From positions 10,755,437-10,819,436 of the forward strand of contig NC_091209.1 in assembly GCF_040958095.1 (NCBI RefSeq): a stretch of 64,000 nucleotides of DNA. The letters are read 5' to 3'. The position numbers and the translations under genes are program-made. The stretch is from Procambarus clarkii. Lineage: Eukaryota; Arthropoda; Malacostraca; Decapoda; Cambaridae. Position 1 is the stretch's first letter; each line of letters opens with the position of its first letter. The notes beneath the pieces were generated by a model that was not told the DNA's origin, searched no databases, and saw only the letters and a list, made by a program, of their open reading frames with translations. Below, piece after piece: positions 1 to 9,526 of this stretch.

Positions 1-17
1 GGGCGTGGATCCTGCAT

Positions 18-73
18 AGAAGAGAGAGAGAGAGAGAGAGAGAAAGAGAAAGAGAGAGAGAGAGAGAGAGAGA
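18..73. repeat. (GA)n microsatellite
   Basis: Simple GA dinucleotide tract with two GAAA interruptions, directly before a LINE endonuclease remnant. Confidence 0.95.
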
Positions 74-310
74 TGAACTCCTACCAGTCTTCAACCTCGA
101 AAATTTTGTGAGCATTCCCACCCACATATCAGGCTCGTCCCTTGATCCTGTCGTAACTAACTTTCCTGCAAGCATAGTTCACTCCAGACCTCTGGGAGAT
201 GTTGGTTCTTAAGACCCTCAGGCTGTCCTTACTACACTGGCTACCCTAGACAGGTCGAGGTGTAGAACTTGTTCGATCTAACTGGCTTTGGGACAGAGGG
301 AACTAGGTAC
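74..310 (+). mobile_element. LINE remnant: end of the APE endonuclease domain
   Basis: Conceptual translation on the plus strand gives FVSIPTHISGSSLDPVVTN, then PLGDVGS and QAVLTTL. This is the P-T-H...LD-V-T...SDH pattern at the C-terminal end of the APE endonuclease of non-LTR retrotransposons. At least two in-frame stops are present, and the expected SDH reads as S-stop-D. It is a dead fragment, cut on the right by the 30-bp minisatellite. The clade cannot be fixed from so short a piece. Confidence 0.65.
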
Positions 311-1008
311 TCCATACTCATCCTGTGGGGCAGTACTGGAACCCATACCCATCCTACGGGTGGTAGTGGACCCCATACCCATCCTATAGGAGGTAGTGGA
401 CCCCATACCCATCCTACGGGTGATAGTGGACCCCATACCCATCCTACGGGTGGTAGTGGACCCCATACCCATCCTACGGGTGGTAGTGGACCCCATACCC
501 ATCCTACGGGTGGTAGTGGACCCCATACCCATCCTACGGGTGATAGTGGACCCCATACCCATCCTACGGGTGGTAGTGGACCCCATACCCATCCTACGGG
601 TGGTAATGTACCCCATACCCATCCTATGGGTGGTAGTTGACCTCATACCCATCCTACGGGTGGTAGTGGACCTCATACCCATCCTATGGGTGGTAGTGTA
701 CCCCATACCCATCCTATGGGTGGTAGTGGACCCCATACCCATCCAACAGTTGGTAGTGGACCCCATACCCATCCAACAGTTGGTAGTGGACCCCATACCC
801 ATCCAACAGTTGGTAGTGGACCCCATACCCATCCAACAGTTGGTAGTGGACCCCATACCCATCCAACAGTTGGTAGTGGACCCCATACCCATCCAACAGT
901 TGGTAGTGGACCCCATACCCATCCAACAGTTGGTAGTGGACCCCATACCCATCCAACAGTTGGTAGTGGACCCCATACTCATCCTACGGGTGGTAGTGGA
1001 CCCCATGC
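308..1008. repeat. 30-bp minisatellite (GGACCCCATACCCATCC type)
   Basis: About 23 copies of a 30-bp unit. The left half carries a CCTACGGGTGG variant. A homogeneous block at about 739-990 carries a CCAACAGTTGG variant. Because 30 is a multiple of three, every frame stays open on both strands, so the open frames are not genes. Diverged pieces of the same unit occur at 6,376-6,475, 11,425-11,452, 17,030-17,280 and 18,890-18,990. Confidence 0.97.
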
Positions 1009-1009
1009 C

Positions 1010-1310
1010 TTCCTTACTGTCTGGCTGTGGTCGTCTGAGATGGAGGTTATTTATAAGTTGATAAATCTCAAGGTAAACATACAGCTCTAACAGGCAGAGC
1101 TGAAGAGGTTGGAGCTGTAGAGGGCGTGGAGGAAGGAGCTGGGAACCGCCTGACATCCTATTAGACTCGTCTTGAGGACTTATTCCTCAAGGTACTCGAG
1201 GAATACCTTGAGGAGACGGAGACAGGAAGAGCGAGGAAGGTGATGGAAAGTCTTGTTTTGAGGACGAGAGGAGCACCGAAGACCCATCAGGCGTCACGTG
1301 GTGATCGTCG
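1010..1310. repeat. Left inverted-repeat arm, outer segment
   Basis: Reverse complement of about 16,535-16,850, with small indels. In the right arm this DNA encodes the upstream part of a decayed exon (see 16,831-16,899). Here the copy stops just after the AAGGAAGG of that exon and runs straight into the 30-bp minisatellite. Confidence 0.85.
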
Positions 1311-2137
1311 AGGACGCCACTTGTATCAGAACAATAACAAACCCTGCTTTCAGACAACACTCAGCCTCCTTGTTTAAATCCCTAAACATGCTAAACATAA
1401 ACTTACTCCACACATTCTCTTGTGTCATTTATATTTACAAAACCTTATTCTTAAATGCAAATCCTGTTCTGAAACTCTTCCTGGACATATGTAATAGTCC
1501 CCCATAATCACCACACCAGAAATAATTTGATATCCCCAGAGTCAAACTTAATCTGTGTAAACATTCTATGCAAATAAAAGGGACCTGGTCTATGGAACTC
1601 ACTCCCTAACGAATTGAAAAGGTGTCCAACTTTTGCCTTATTCAAAAATAAAACCAAAAAGTACCTAATTTCATCTTCATAGTTTCCTGCCTAGTGCTTG
1701 AAACTCGCACTGTATCTTGTGCTACTCAATCCCCCAATATATGTACCTAAGCCATTGAATATACAATATATACCCGAGTATACAACTTTACCATTGTAAT
1801 CTCTGCTATCATCTTATATCATGGTTGTTATAATGAACGTATATTTTACTACATTATACCTTGAAATAATCTTCAAATTATGCTACAATGTACCTGTTGA
1901 TAACCCTCAAATTTTACTATAATGTACCTACTAATCTTTGTCAAATTTTCTTACAATGTACTTGTTAAAAAAAATTTTAATTTTGCTAGAAATTACCTAC
2001 GTAAAATTATCTGTCAGATTAAGGACCTGCCCGTAACGCTGTGCGTGTTAGTGGCTTTACAAGAATGTAAAAACACCAATGTTGTGTTCTCTCCTAAACC
2101 CAATGTACGTTTTTTGTATAAATAAATAAATAAATAA
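1311..2137 (+). mobile_element. LINE 3' end, 5'-truncated, with (AATA)n tail
   Basis: The translated start contains a WNSLPNELKRCPTFALFK-like stretch near 1,590-1,650 (frames broken). This matches the usual C-terminal end of CR1/jockey-type LINE ORF2 proteins. A long AT-rich 3' UTR ends in AAATAAATAAATAAATAAAT. The element sits inside the left inverted-repeat arm. The right arm has about 215 bp of other sequence at that point (16,320-16,535), so the insertion replaced or deleted host DNA. A minus-strand relative of the 3' UTR lies at 7,770-8,055. Confidence 0.75.
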
Positions 2138-2213
2138 ATTAGTTGTGGAGCGGCCATTAACAGTTCTGGACTGACGGACGATTACTACTTCACTGCCGAT
2201 TCTACTGCAAATG

Positions 2214-2292
2214 TTGCTCTGTTGTACCTGTTGTTCTGTTGTACCTGTTGTTCTGTTGTACCTGTTGCTCTGTTGTACCTGTTGTTCTGTTG
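2214..2292. repeat. 18-bp minisatellite (CTGTTGTACCTGTTGTT)
   Basis: About four and a half units here. The matching stretch of the right arm (near 16,215-16,250) has about one and a half, so the array changed length after the arms were duplicated. Confidence 0.85.
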
Positions 2293-2466
2293 CAACATTT
2301 ACAATAGAATGTTGTATTTGGTTTGTGAATTAGATTTTGAAATTAACAACTTCAAACATTTAAGCTGGGGATCATTATTGGTTCATTAGAGACTCGTTCG
2401 TATTTGGGGAAGTGAAGGAGTGGCTGTTGGCCAGTGATAATTGACACTTCAGACGCGCAAAATGTT

Positions 2467-2570
2467 AACCAATGGGGTGAGTTTTAGGGTGAATGTCAAC
2501 CAATCAGCGGCCGGGTTTGGTTGGCTGCTGGTTATAAAAGAGACGATGAGACAAAACTCACTTCAGTGTG
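2467..2570 (+). promoter_or_regulatory. RNA polymerase II core promoter, left copy
   Basis: Two CCAAT boxes are visible (AACCAAT at 2,467-2,473 and CAACCAATCAG near 2,498). A TATA box, TTATAAAAG, lies at 2,532-2,540. An arthropod initiator TCAGT lies at 2,563-2,567. TATA to initiator A is about 32 bp, the normal spacing. The same block is kept in reverse in the right arm. Conservation of every element in both arms suggests a real promoter inherited by both duplicates. Its transcript would run into the C-rich minisatellite within about 80 bp. No matching plus-strand exon chain was found on this side apart from the decayed terminal exon at 6,586-6,665. Confidence 0.6.
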
Positions 2571-2639
2571 GTTTTACCTCACTTTTGGTGACCAGTTCCA
2601 GGCTCGTCTCTTGTAGTTTGGCTGTGTGTGACGGGTCTC

Positions 2640-5355
2640 TCCTTCCCCCCCCCCTTGTTGCGTCCCTCCCCCCTTGTTGCGTCCCTCCCCCTGCTGCCTT
2701 GTTGCGTTCTCCCTCCCTTGTTCACTGTTGCGTCTCCCCCCCCTCCTCCCGCGCTCATTGTTGCGTCTCCCCCCCCCTCCTGCGCTCATTGTAGCGTCTC
2801 CCCCCCCTCCTCCCTCGCTCATTGTTGCGTCTCCCCCCCTCCCCACTCCCTTGCTCATTGTTGCGTCTCCCCCCCTCCCCACTCCCTTGCTCATTGTAGC
2901 GTCTCCTCCCTCGCTCATTGTAGCGTCTCCTCCCTCGCTCATTGTAGCGTCTCCTCCCTCGCTCATTGTAGCGTCTCCTCCCTCGCTCATTGTAGCGTCT
3001 CCCCCCCCCTCCTCCCTCGCTCATTGTAGCGTCTCCCCCCCCCCCACTCCCTTGCTCATTGTTGCGTCTCCCCCCCCACTCCCTTGCTCATTGTTGCGTC
3101 TCTTCCCCCCCCCACTCCCTTGCTCATTTTTGCGTCTCCCCCCCCCACTCCCTTGCTCATTTTTGCGTCTCCCCCCCCCACTCCCTTGCTCATTTTTGCG
3201 TCTCCCCCCCCCACTCCCTTGCTCATTTTTGCGTCTCCCCCCCCCACTCCCTTGCTCATTTTTGCGTCTCCCCCCCCCACTCCCTTGCTCATTTTTGCGT
3301 CTCCCCCCCCCCACTCCCTTGCTCATTTTTGCGTCTCCCCCCCCCACTCCCTTGCTCATTTTTGCGTCTCCCCCCCCCCCACTCCCTTGCTCATTTTTGC
3401 GTCTCCCCCCCCCCACTCCCTTGCTCATTTTTGCGTCTCCCCCCCCCACTCCCTTGCTCATTTTTGCGTCTCCCCCCCCCCACTCCCTTGCTCATTTTTG
3501 CGTCTCCCCCCCCCCACTCCCTTGCTCATTTTTGCGTCTCCCCCCCCCACTCCCTTGCTCATTTTTGCGTCTCCCCCCCCCCACTCCCTTGCTCATTTTT
3601 GCGTCTCCCCCCCCCCACTCCCTTGCTCATTTTTGCGTCTCCCCCCCCCCCACTCCCTTGCTCATTTTTGCGTCTCCCCCCCCCCTCCACTCCCTTGCTC
3701 ATTGTTGCGTCTCCCCCCCCCCACTCCCTTGCTCATTGTTGCAGTCTCCCCCCTCCACTCCCTTGCTCATTGTTGCGTCTCCTTCCCCCTCCCTTGCTCA
3801 TTGTTGCGTCTCCCCCTGTCGGAAAATCCGACACCATTTAATATCATACAGGCAGATAATATTGCTGTTGTATAAACAAGTTAACCCATAGAAAATGTAA
3901 CTTGTAGTGGAATTTCCGTCTATAGAAAACGGGATATCATTACCACATACTATCATAAATTCACCAGCTATTCTGCTGGGAATTATTCTTAAATACCCCC
4001 TCCCCCGTCTCCCCTGTCTTTGGACTTTACCATCATAAAAACATCTCGTATAAATTAACTTATCAGAATTAAAATAGAGTAAATGTGACCCTTCTATCAC
4101 TTACTGTCGTCTGGACAATGTAGGCCAGTAGCGTCAGTGAGGAGGGAGTGGTCAGCCATTGTCATTGTTTAAGACCTCAGAGTCGTGGAGCGAATTACGG
4201 CTCCTATAAATTCTCTTGGACGAAGTGTTATGGAAGATCAGAGTAGTGATCTGCCATCAACAACACGGTCATCAATCTCGAGGGAAGTGTCTTTCCGAAA
4301 CCCGTTTATCTTTCATTTATGGCCATCAATGTCAGTAGATATTGGGTGAGCCAGTTAGATCACAAATGATCGACTCAAACAAGGTAATTAAGCCTAGGTC
4401 TTTATAGTTCGTTGTACAGTGTTTTCTCTGATATAGCCGTCATATATTAGGATTCTGGCTTTGCCTAGCGCCCTTTTGACAGGTCAAGACGAGGAAGCAT
4501 GCTTTGTGTACCAGTTACTGGGTGATGGAAGCTACCTCAGAGGATAATGTGGTGTCTACATCCTGGTTATACTTGGTGGACTAAGGCCTGCTGTACAATA
4601 AGATAAGCAACCTCTTCAATGTATGTAGTCTAATACTGTAGTTTGATTGGCTGCATATATATAAATTTAATATAAACCCCCCCCTAATGTGTAGAGGATC
4701 GATTTGAGATTATTGCAGAAATAGTCCACTTATACAAATTGCTATAGAAGTATATAAATTAATGTAAATATAAATTCCATACAAATTAAATATAAATCTC
4801 ACAGGTCGGTTCCCACACCCCCCCCCCCTCCCTTGCTCATTGTTGCGTCTCCCCCCCCTCCTCCCTTGCTCATTGTTGCGTCTCTCCCTCCCCCTCCCTT
4901 GCTCATTGTTGCGTCTCCCCCCCCTCCTCCCTTGCTCATTGTTGCGTCTCCCCTCCCTTGCTCATTGTTGCGTCTCCCCCCTTCCCTTGCTCATTGTTGC
5001 GTCTCCCCCCCCCTCCTCCCTTGCTCATTGTTGCGTCTCCCCCCCCCTCCTCCCTTGCTCATTGTTGCGTCTCCCCCCCCCCTCCTCCCTTGCTCATTGT
5101 TGCGTCTCCCCCCCCCCTCCTCCCTTGCTCATTGTTGCGTCTCCCCCCCCCTCCTCCCTTGCTCATTGTTGCGTCTCCCCCCCCTCCTCCCTTGCTCATT
5201 GTTGCGTCTCCCCCCCCCTCCTCCCTTGCTCATTGTTGCGTCTCCCCCCCCTCCTCCCGTGCTCATTGTTGCGTCTCCCCCCCCCTCCTCCCTTGCTCAT
5301 TGTTGCGTCTCCCCCCCCCTCCTCCCTTGCTCATTGTTGCGTCCCCCCCCCCCTC
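2640..5355. repeat. C-rich minisatellite (TTGCTCATTGTTGCGTCTC plus poly-C)
   Basis: Tandem units of about 23-32 bp, each a TGCTCATTGTTGCGTCTC or CATTTTTGCG core followed by a C/T-rich run of variable length. A solo LTR at 3,817-4,817 splits one original array in two. The same array lies in reverse in the right arm at 15,190-15,880. The Pro/Leu/Ser-rich open frames here are by-products of the repeat. Confidence 0.97.
3817..4817. mobile_element. Solo LTR fossil inside the C-rich array
   Basis: A 1,001-bp AT-richer island starts with TGTCGG and ends with CCCACA, giving the TG...CA ends of an LTR. It is flanked on both sides by CCCCC, which is compatible with a 5-bp target duplication, although the host array is itself poly-C so this is weak evidence. 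No internal coding region is present, so it reads as a solo LTR left by LTR-LTR recombination. The family is not assigned. Confidence 0.6.
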
Positions 5356-5437
5356 TACCCCTCCCTTTTATGTTGGAAAACTACCATTATTTCCGAATTG
5401 CCTTGACGAATCGCAGGTTGGGTTAAGTGCACATAAT

Positions 5438-5850
5438 TGATTACCATCTGATTGTAGGGCCAGCCGGAGGGCCAGCCACATTCCCAGGCGATAATGTATT
5501 TGAGGCAAAAGTTAAATAATAGTAGTAATTACTATTATTAATTAAGGTCCATAGTTCACCCATGATATTCATAGCTACCACATATGGCTCCTTATTTTAG
5601 GCTTATGATATTAAGGTTTAATAATTATTATAGTAAAGTCGTCAGCGAAGATGATGGCTGTTGACAGATGAACTAAACTAAAATACTAAAAATAATTTTC
5701 TTTAGTAAAATAAACGTTAAGTCTCTATTGTGTCAACTAATGTTTCAATCCATGATTTAAACCAGTATTGTACAGTGCATCCTGTTAAAGGTTAGCACTT
5801 AGGACGAATCTTGGTACTTCTCGGTAAATTATAATAATCGCACTATATAA
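5438..5850. repeat. Dispersed AT-rich repeat, inverted partner of 17,480-17,930
   Basis: Begins GATTACCATCTGATTG. It shares in reverse complement the CACATATGGCTCCTTATTTTA block, the GAAGATGATGG block and the AAGGTTAGCACTTAGGA block with 17,480-17,930. A third short piece lies at 19,065-19,195. The order of this block relative to the main arms differs on the two sides, so it was duplicated or rearranged separately. Confidence 0.75.
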
Positions 5851-6375
5851 ATTATTACAACAATGGCTCGTTCGCCCCACATTATATACAATGGTATATA
5901 CTGCCGCCCGGTGGATGGGTTGTACAGTAATGTTATCAGTAGTACCATATTTATACCTCATAAATATCACTGGAACTGTAGGCTAATGCGTGATAAGAGA
6001 TTAGATGGAGCATCAACTGCCCGCTGGGGGGGGGGGGGGTTTAAGCAGGTGGTATTATGGACATAATTGAAATTACATAATTAAATGATCCTTTAAACGG
6101 GTAATAAAATCCGCACCTGCATAGGCTCGTAACTTTAAATATTTAAGATTTACTAGTTCACCACCTGGACTCCACACTTTACAAAATTGTATAAACTTTG
6201 CACTTAAAATGTCAGTTTCATAAATTTGTCAATCATTAATTTTTTAGCTTAAATACTGGTACGTTAATATTAGCGACTATAGTCTCTCTTGTTACCATAT
6301 TCCATCATTGTTAATGAACTCGTAAGCTTCTGTACATCAGTCTCCAGTCCATTTTATCTGCTCCTATTTATATTG
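5851..6375. other. No gene seen
   Basis: AT-rich DNA with a G13 homopolymer near 6,026-6,039. Short open frames lack splice context or any family signature. Confidence 0.6.
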
Positions 6376-6475
6376 CGATAGTGGACCCCCATACCCCATC
6401 ATATGGGTGATAATGGACCCCATACATTGACTACGTGTGAACACCTATATCCATCCTGTGGGCGGTAGTGAAGGT
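6376..6475. repeat. Diverged 30-bp minisatellite remnant
   Basis: Three decayed units of the 308-1,008 minisatellite (GTGGACCCCCATACCCCATC, then ATGGACCCCATACATTG and a final ATCCATCCTGTGGGCGGTAGT). It lies just upstream of the decayed terminal exon at 6,586. Confidence 0.75.
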
Positions 6476-6585
6476 TGCTAGTGTTTAACGAAGGCTGAAT
6501 GAACTGTATTTACGTAACGGTAAAAAGTGTAATATTAACTACTTGAAAGCTGTCATTGCTAATGTTGCCTTCCCCTCGTCCCCAG

Positions 6586-6665
6586 GTCCGGCCAACTACA
6601 CCACACAAGAGAAGGCGTCGAGGACAGTCTCTCAACTGAACATCTTCGACGACGGAATAAAACGA
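6586..6665 (+). pseudogene. Decayed terminal exon of the duplicated small gene family
   Basis: A pyrimidine-rich tract ending CCCCAG precedes a block containing GAAGGCGTCGAGGACAGTCT and AACATCTTCGACGACGGAAT. These align base by base with the intact minus-strand exon at 12,904-13,001 (GAAGGCCAAGAGGACAGTCT, AACATCTATAACGACGCCAT), with a 3-base gap and several substitutions. The peptide frame is no longer kept over its whole length. It lies downstream of the left promoter on the same strand, as expected for the end of the left gene copy. It could instead be an independent duplicate. Confidence 0.5.
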
Positions 6666-6679
6666 ACTAAATTAAGAAG

Positions 6680-7430
6680 TTGAAAGAACTGGATCCACTC
6701 TACACTGATGGGTCGTCTAACACTGTCAATGGCAGGGCTGGTGCAGCATACACGGTAATGAGGAATAATGCCTTACAATGTGACAATGAAGGATTAAGCC
6801 CGTATTGAGAACTCCGCTCAAAGCAAGTAGAGCTAACTGCCATTGTTATGGCGTTAAGGTTCCTTGAACGAAACGCCAATTTGCAGTAATCTGCAGCGAC
6901 TCCCAAACAGCGCTACATAGCCTTAGTCGGGCAGGAAGTCTTGCAATAGCTGCTGAAATCCGAAGTTGAGAGTACTAACCAATCGAGGAAGAGTCATCAA
7001 ATTTCTGTAGATTCCCTCCCATGTTGGAATCTGTGGAAATGCACAACAGATGTTCTGCTAGCTGCTGAAGACGCTGAAAGACCATATAGGTCTTTTATAC
7101 CAAAGACTTTTACAAATTAGAGGTATTGTCAGGCAATATCGGTGACAAGGTTGCTGAGGTAAGGAAGATAGAACAAACCAGTGAATCTGTACGATGATAC
7201 AACATGGTTGCAGCTTGCAATCCCAATCAATATGGACGAAGAGGTGGTGGACGCGGGAGAGAATCAGTAACAGCGAGAATCCGTCTTGGATACAAATATC
7301 CATGGAGATTCGGAATGGAAACAGTTGGGCAGCAAAGATGCAGAATCTGTGGTGATGGACACCGCCTTGACAACTACCAGAGTGTTAACATTGAAGTCAT
7401 TAGAAATGTATAGCATAATACCCATATTAA
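6680..7430 (+). mobile_element. LINE fragment with RNase H domain (I-type)
   Basis: Plus-strand translation shows LYTDGSSN, QVELTAIVMAL and VICSDSQTALHSL. These are the three acidic motifs of the RNase H domain found after the reverse transcriptase in I-type LINEs. Further on come WIPSHVGICGN-like and ARIRLGYKYPWRF motifs and a CRICGDGHRLDNY zinc-knuckle-like end. Several stops and frame changes are present, so it is dead. The end of the same protein type recurs at 8,055-8,550. Confidence 0.8.
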
Positions 7431-7431
7431 G

Positions 7432-7701
7432 CTAGAAAAAGTAAAATATAAGAGTGTTCTTCAGAGATTTTCCCCGTTTTGCACCCGCACGATAACGTAA
7501 GATTTTAAGGGTTGACAATGTTAATCTTCTAGTTTTGAGAAGCTGTTCACGTGAGTTAACTCCCAGCTGTGTCTGGGTAGAAGTAACAGGATAAACCCAG
7601 CGGGTTTTCTTCCTATTGGGGAGTGTTGTACATGTTGCTATGGCGGTGTGTTCACTCACAGGATGAGTGGCGCTGCCCAATAAACTCGCCCCTCGGGGCA
7701 A
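7432..7701 (-). other. Open frame of 89 codons, probably repeat-derived
   Basis: An uninterrupted minus-strand frame, Thr/Arg/Leu-rich, lies wedged between two LINE pieces. No domain is recognised. I expect it belongs to a transposable element rather than to a host gene, but nothing in the sequence proves that. Confidence 0.25.
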
Positions 7702-7746
7702 AATCTAAATTTAAAGTATGCCCTGCCCGTCATCACTTGGTCTTCT

Positions 7747-7767
7747 ATATATATATATATATATATG
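7747..7767. repeat. (AT)n microsatellite
   Basis: Short AT tract at the 3' end of the minus-strand LINE tail that follows. Confidence 0.8.
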
Positions 7768-7769
7768 AA

Positions 7770-8055
7770 GGTACATTGGGTCTGAGTACATAGCATTGAT
7801 GTTTTAACTTGTAAAGCCAATAACACGGAGTTTCGGACAGGTCCTTAATCTAACAGATAATTTTAAGTAGGTAATTTCTAGCAAAGTTTCAAGTGTTAAC
7901 CCTCATTTTACTTTAATGTACCTGTTATCAACAGGGTATATTGTAGCATAATGAAGATTAATTCAAGGTGTAATGTAGTAAAATGTGCGTTAAATAGAAC
8001 CACATGAAAATTATGATTACAATGTTGTATGGGTTAGGTACATATATTGGAGGAT
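7770..8055 (-). mobile_element. LINE 3' UTR, minus strand
   Basis: The reverse complement resembles 1,730-2,110. Shared motifs include AAATTACCTAC, AAGGACCTG and repeated TACAATGTACCTGTT. It is the same LINE family as 1,311-2,137, truncated to its 3' UTR. It interrupts the RNase H LINE, whose end continues at 8,055. Confidence 0.65.
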
Positions 8056-8550
8056 TGGGTAGCACAAGATATTTCTCATCAAAACTTTCCATATTGGGTT
8101 TCCAAATGCATGATAGAACTGATGAGCTAGCAAAGACCTTCTGCTCAAAGGAAGGAAGAATTACCATCTTGGACTGCCTTTGAACAGTAATATTCCGGGA
8201 ACATTAATAAAATCTCCAACTTGGTGAAAGTCACACTAGTTATACTATTGTGCAGGCAGTACCGCACGTCTATGGGTCACCTAGTAAGGTTAGCAGACTT
8301 CTAGATGTCACCACTGTTAGGCTTAGGCTCTGCTACAAGTACCTCTGGGAGTTTGTAACATCTGCTGTTGTAGATGTGACTAAATGAAAACTGTCAGAAT
8401 TATTGGCATACTTTGCGTCGTCATATACTGGAATGTGAAAAAAAATCGCTGATTTCAGAAAACACCATCAATGGAGTCCAAGAAATGTGCAAGAACTTCA
8501 TCCATAATTATGTGCTGCCGGGCATCTGAGGGAAGTATCCAAAATGTGCT
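8055..8550 (+). mobile_element. LINE ORF2 C-terminal remnant (I-type)
   Basis: Broken plus-strand frames contain RLRLCYKYLWEFV, HILECEK and NGVQEMCKNFIHNYVLP-like peptides. These correspond to the post-RNase H tail seen in the piece at 6,680-7,430. The ARIRLGYKY motif occurs in both pieces, so these are two related insertions or a duplicated end, not one interrupted copy. Confidence 0.65.
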
Positions 8551-8569
8551 CACTGTAGGTGCAGCCTGC

Positions 8570-8846
8570 ACGTGACTGTAAAGCTGCCGCCCAGTTGGGT
8601 GGCCGCACGTGACTGTAAAGCTGCCGCCCAGTTGGGTGGCGAACATGGCAAGCTGCCACCCATCGGTGGCGCACATGATTAAAGCTGCCACCGTTGTGTG
8701 TAGAATATGACTGAAGTTGCCGCCCAATTGGGTGGCCGAGGCTGCCGCCCAGTTGGGTGGCTAAGGTTGCCGCCCAGTTGGGTGGCTAAGGTTGCCGCCC
8801 AATTGGGTGGCGCACATGATTAAAGCTGCCGCTGTTGTGTGTAGAA
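8570..8846. repeat. Palindromic satellite, left portion
   Basis: Units built on GCTGCCGCCCAATTGGGTGGC, joined by AAG or CGAG linkers and by a GCACATGATTAAAGCTGC spacer. The array continues at 9,527 after an LTR insertion. Confidence 0.93.
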
Positions 8847-9522
8847 TGTGACGATAATCTCCTTCAAGAGATTGAGCCTGCTCTTCCCTCCATAATTACG
8901 TCGTCGAAATTATATAAAACGACTATGGAAGACATGTCCAACAACGACAACAACACCAGCAAGGCTTGCCAGGGTGAGCAAAACGTATGCAGCCAGCCAC
9001 CTGTTCGGACTCAAACCACCAAACTACATGTTGATCGCTACCGGCTCCGCTGATTGGTCGCCGGTCTGGCTGCACCTGCACTCGCCCCCCCATACTACTT
9101 GATGTCTGGGGTCGCCACGACCTCAGACCTCAGAATATTCGGTGCTCTCGTTGTTACCACTACTCCCGGCTAGACGCTAGCGTGTACTGAGAGAAGTGGT
9201 GGCTTAAAGCCAATATTCCAGCACCTCCCATTTACTTTTGTGTTGCACTTCTTGTTATTTTGCCTTAACGTAACTTTTCATTGTGTCATTTAATTATTCT
9301 TATTATTTTGATTGATTGATTTTATTATACATATTTGTTTGTCCATATTTTCATGTTTTGATTTATTTAACGTAATTAAAATTTCATTGTTAAAGTTTAC
9401 TTGTGTTTTGTGTGTCTTCTCCTTACCACAGACGAAGTTCCAGTTTTTCTTTTTTTTATAACTATGTGACGAGGCCATACCCCTAGCCTTAAACAGCCGA
9501 ACACCAACGCGTTACCGTCACA
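8847..9522. mobile_element. Solo LTR fossil inside the satellite
   Basis: A 676-bp non-satellite island begins TGTGACG and ends CGTCACA, giving 7-bp inverted ends with TG...CA. AGAA flanks both sides (8,843-8,846 and 9,523-9,526). Removing the island and one AGAA restores the satellite spacer GTGTAGAATATGACTGAAG, so the island is a clean insertion with a 4-bp target duplication. An internal TATATAAAA lies near 8,911. No coding part is present. An LTR is the best reading; a non-autonomous DNA element with very short inverted ends is the alternative. Confidence 0.7.
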
Positions 9523-9526
9523 AGAA

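Larger units (their letters stand above)
2138..2640. repeat. Left inverted-repeat arm, inner segment
   Basis: Reverse complement of about 15,880-16,320. It contains the promoter described at 2,467-2,570 and an 18-bp minisatellite at 2,214-2,292 that is expanded only in this arm. Confidence 0.9.

Noticed and set aside
308-1008. Regular 30-bp repeats resembling a CRISPR array
   Set aside because: Units are head to tail without unique spacers, and the window is eukaryotic.
2674-3891. Pro/Leu/Ser-rich frames in the C-rich array
   Set aside because: Product of the minisatellite; the opposite strand and other frames are open too.
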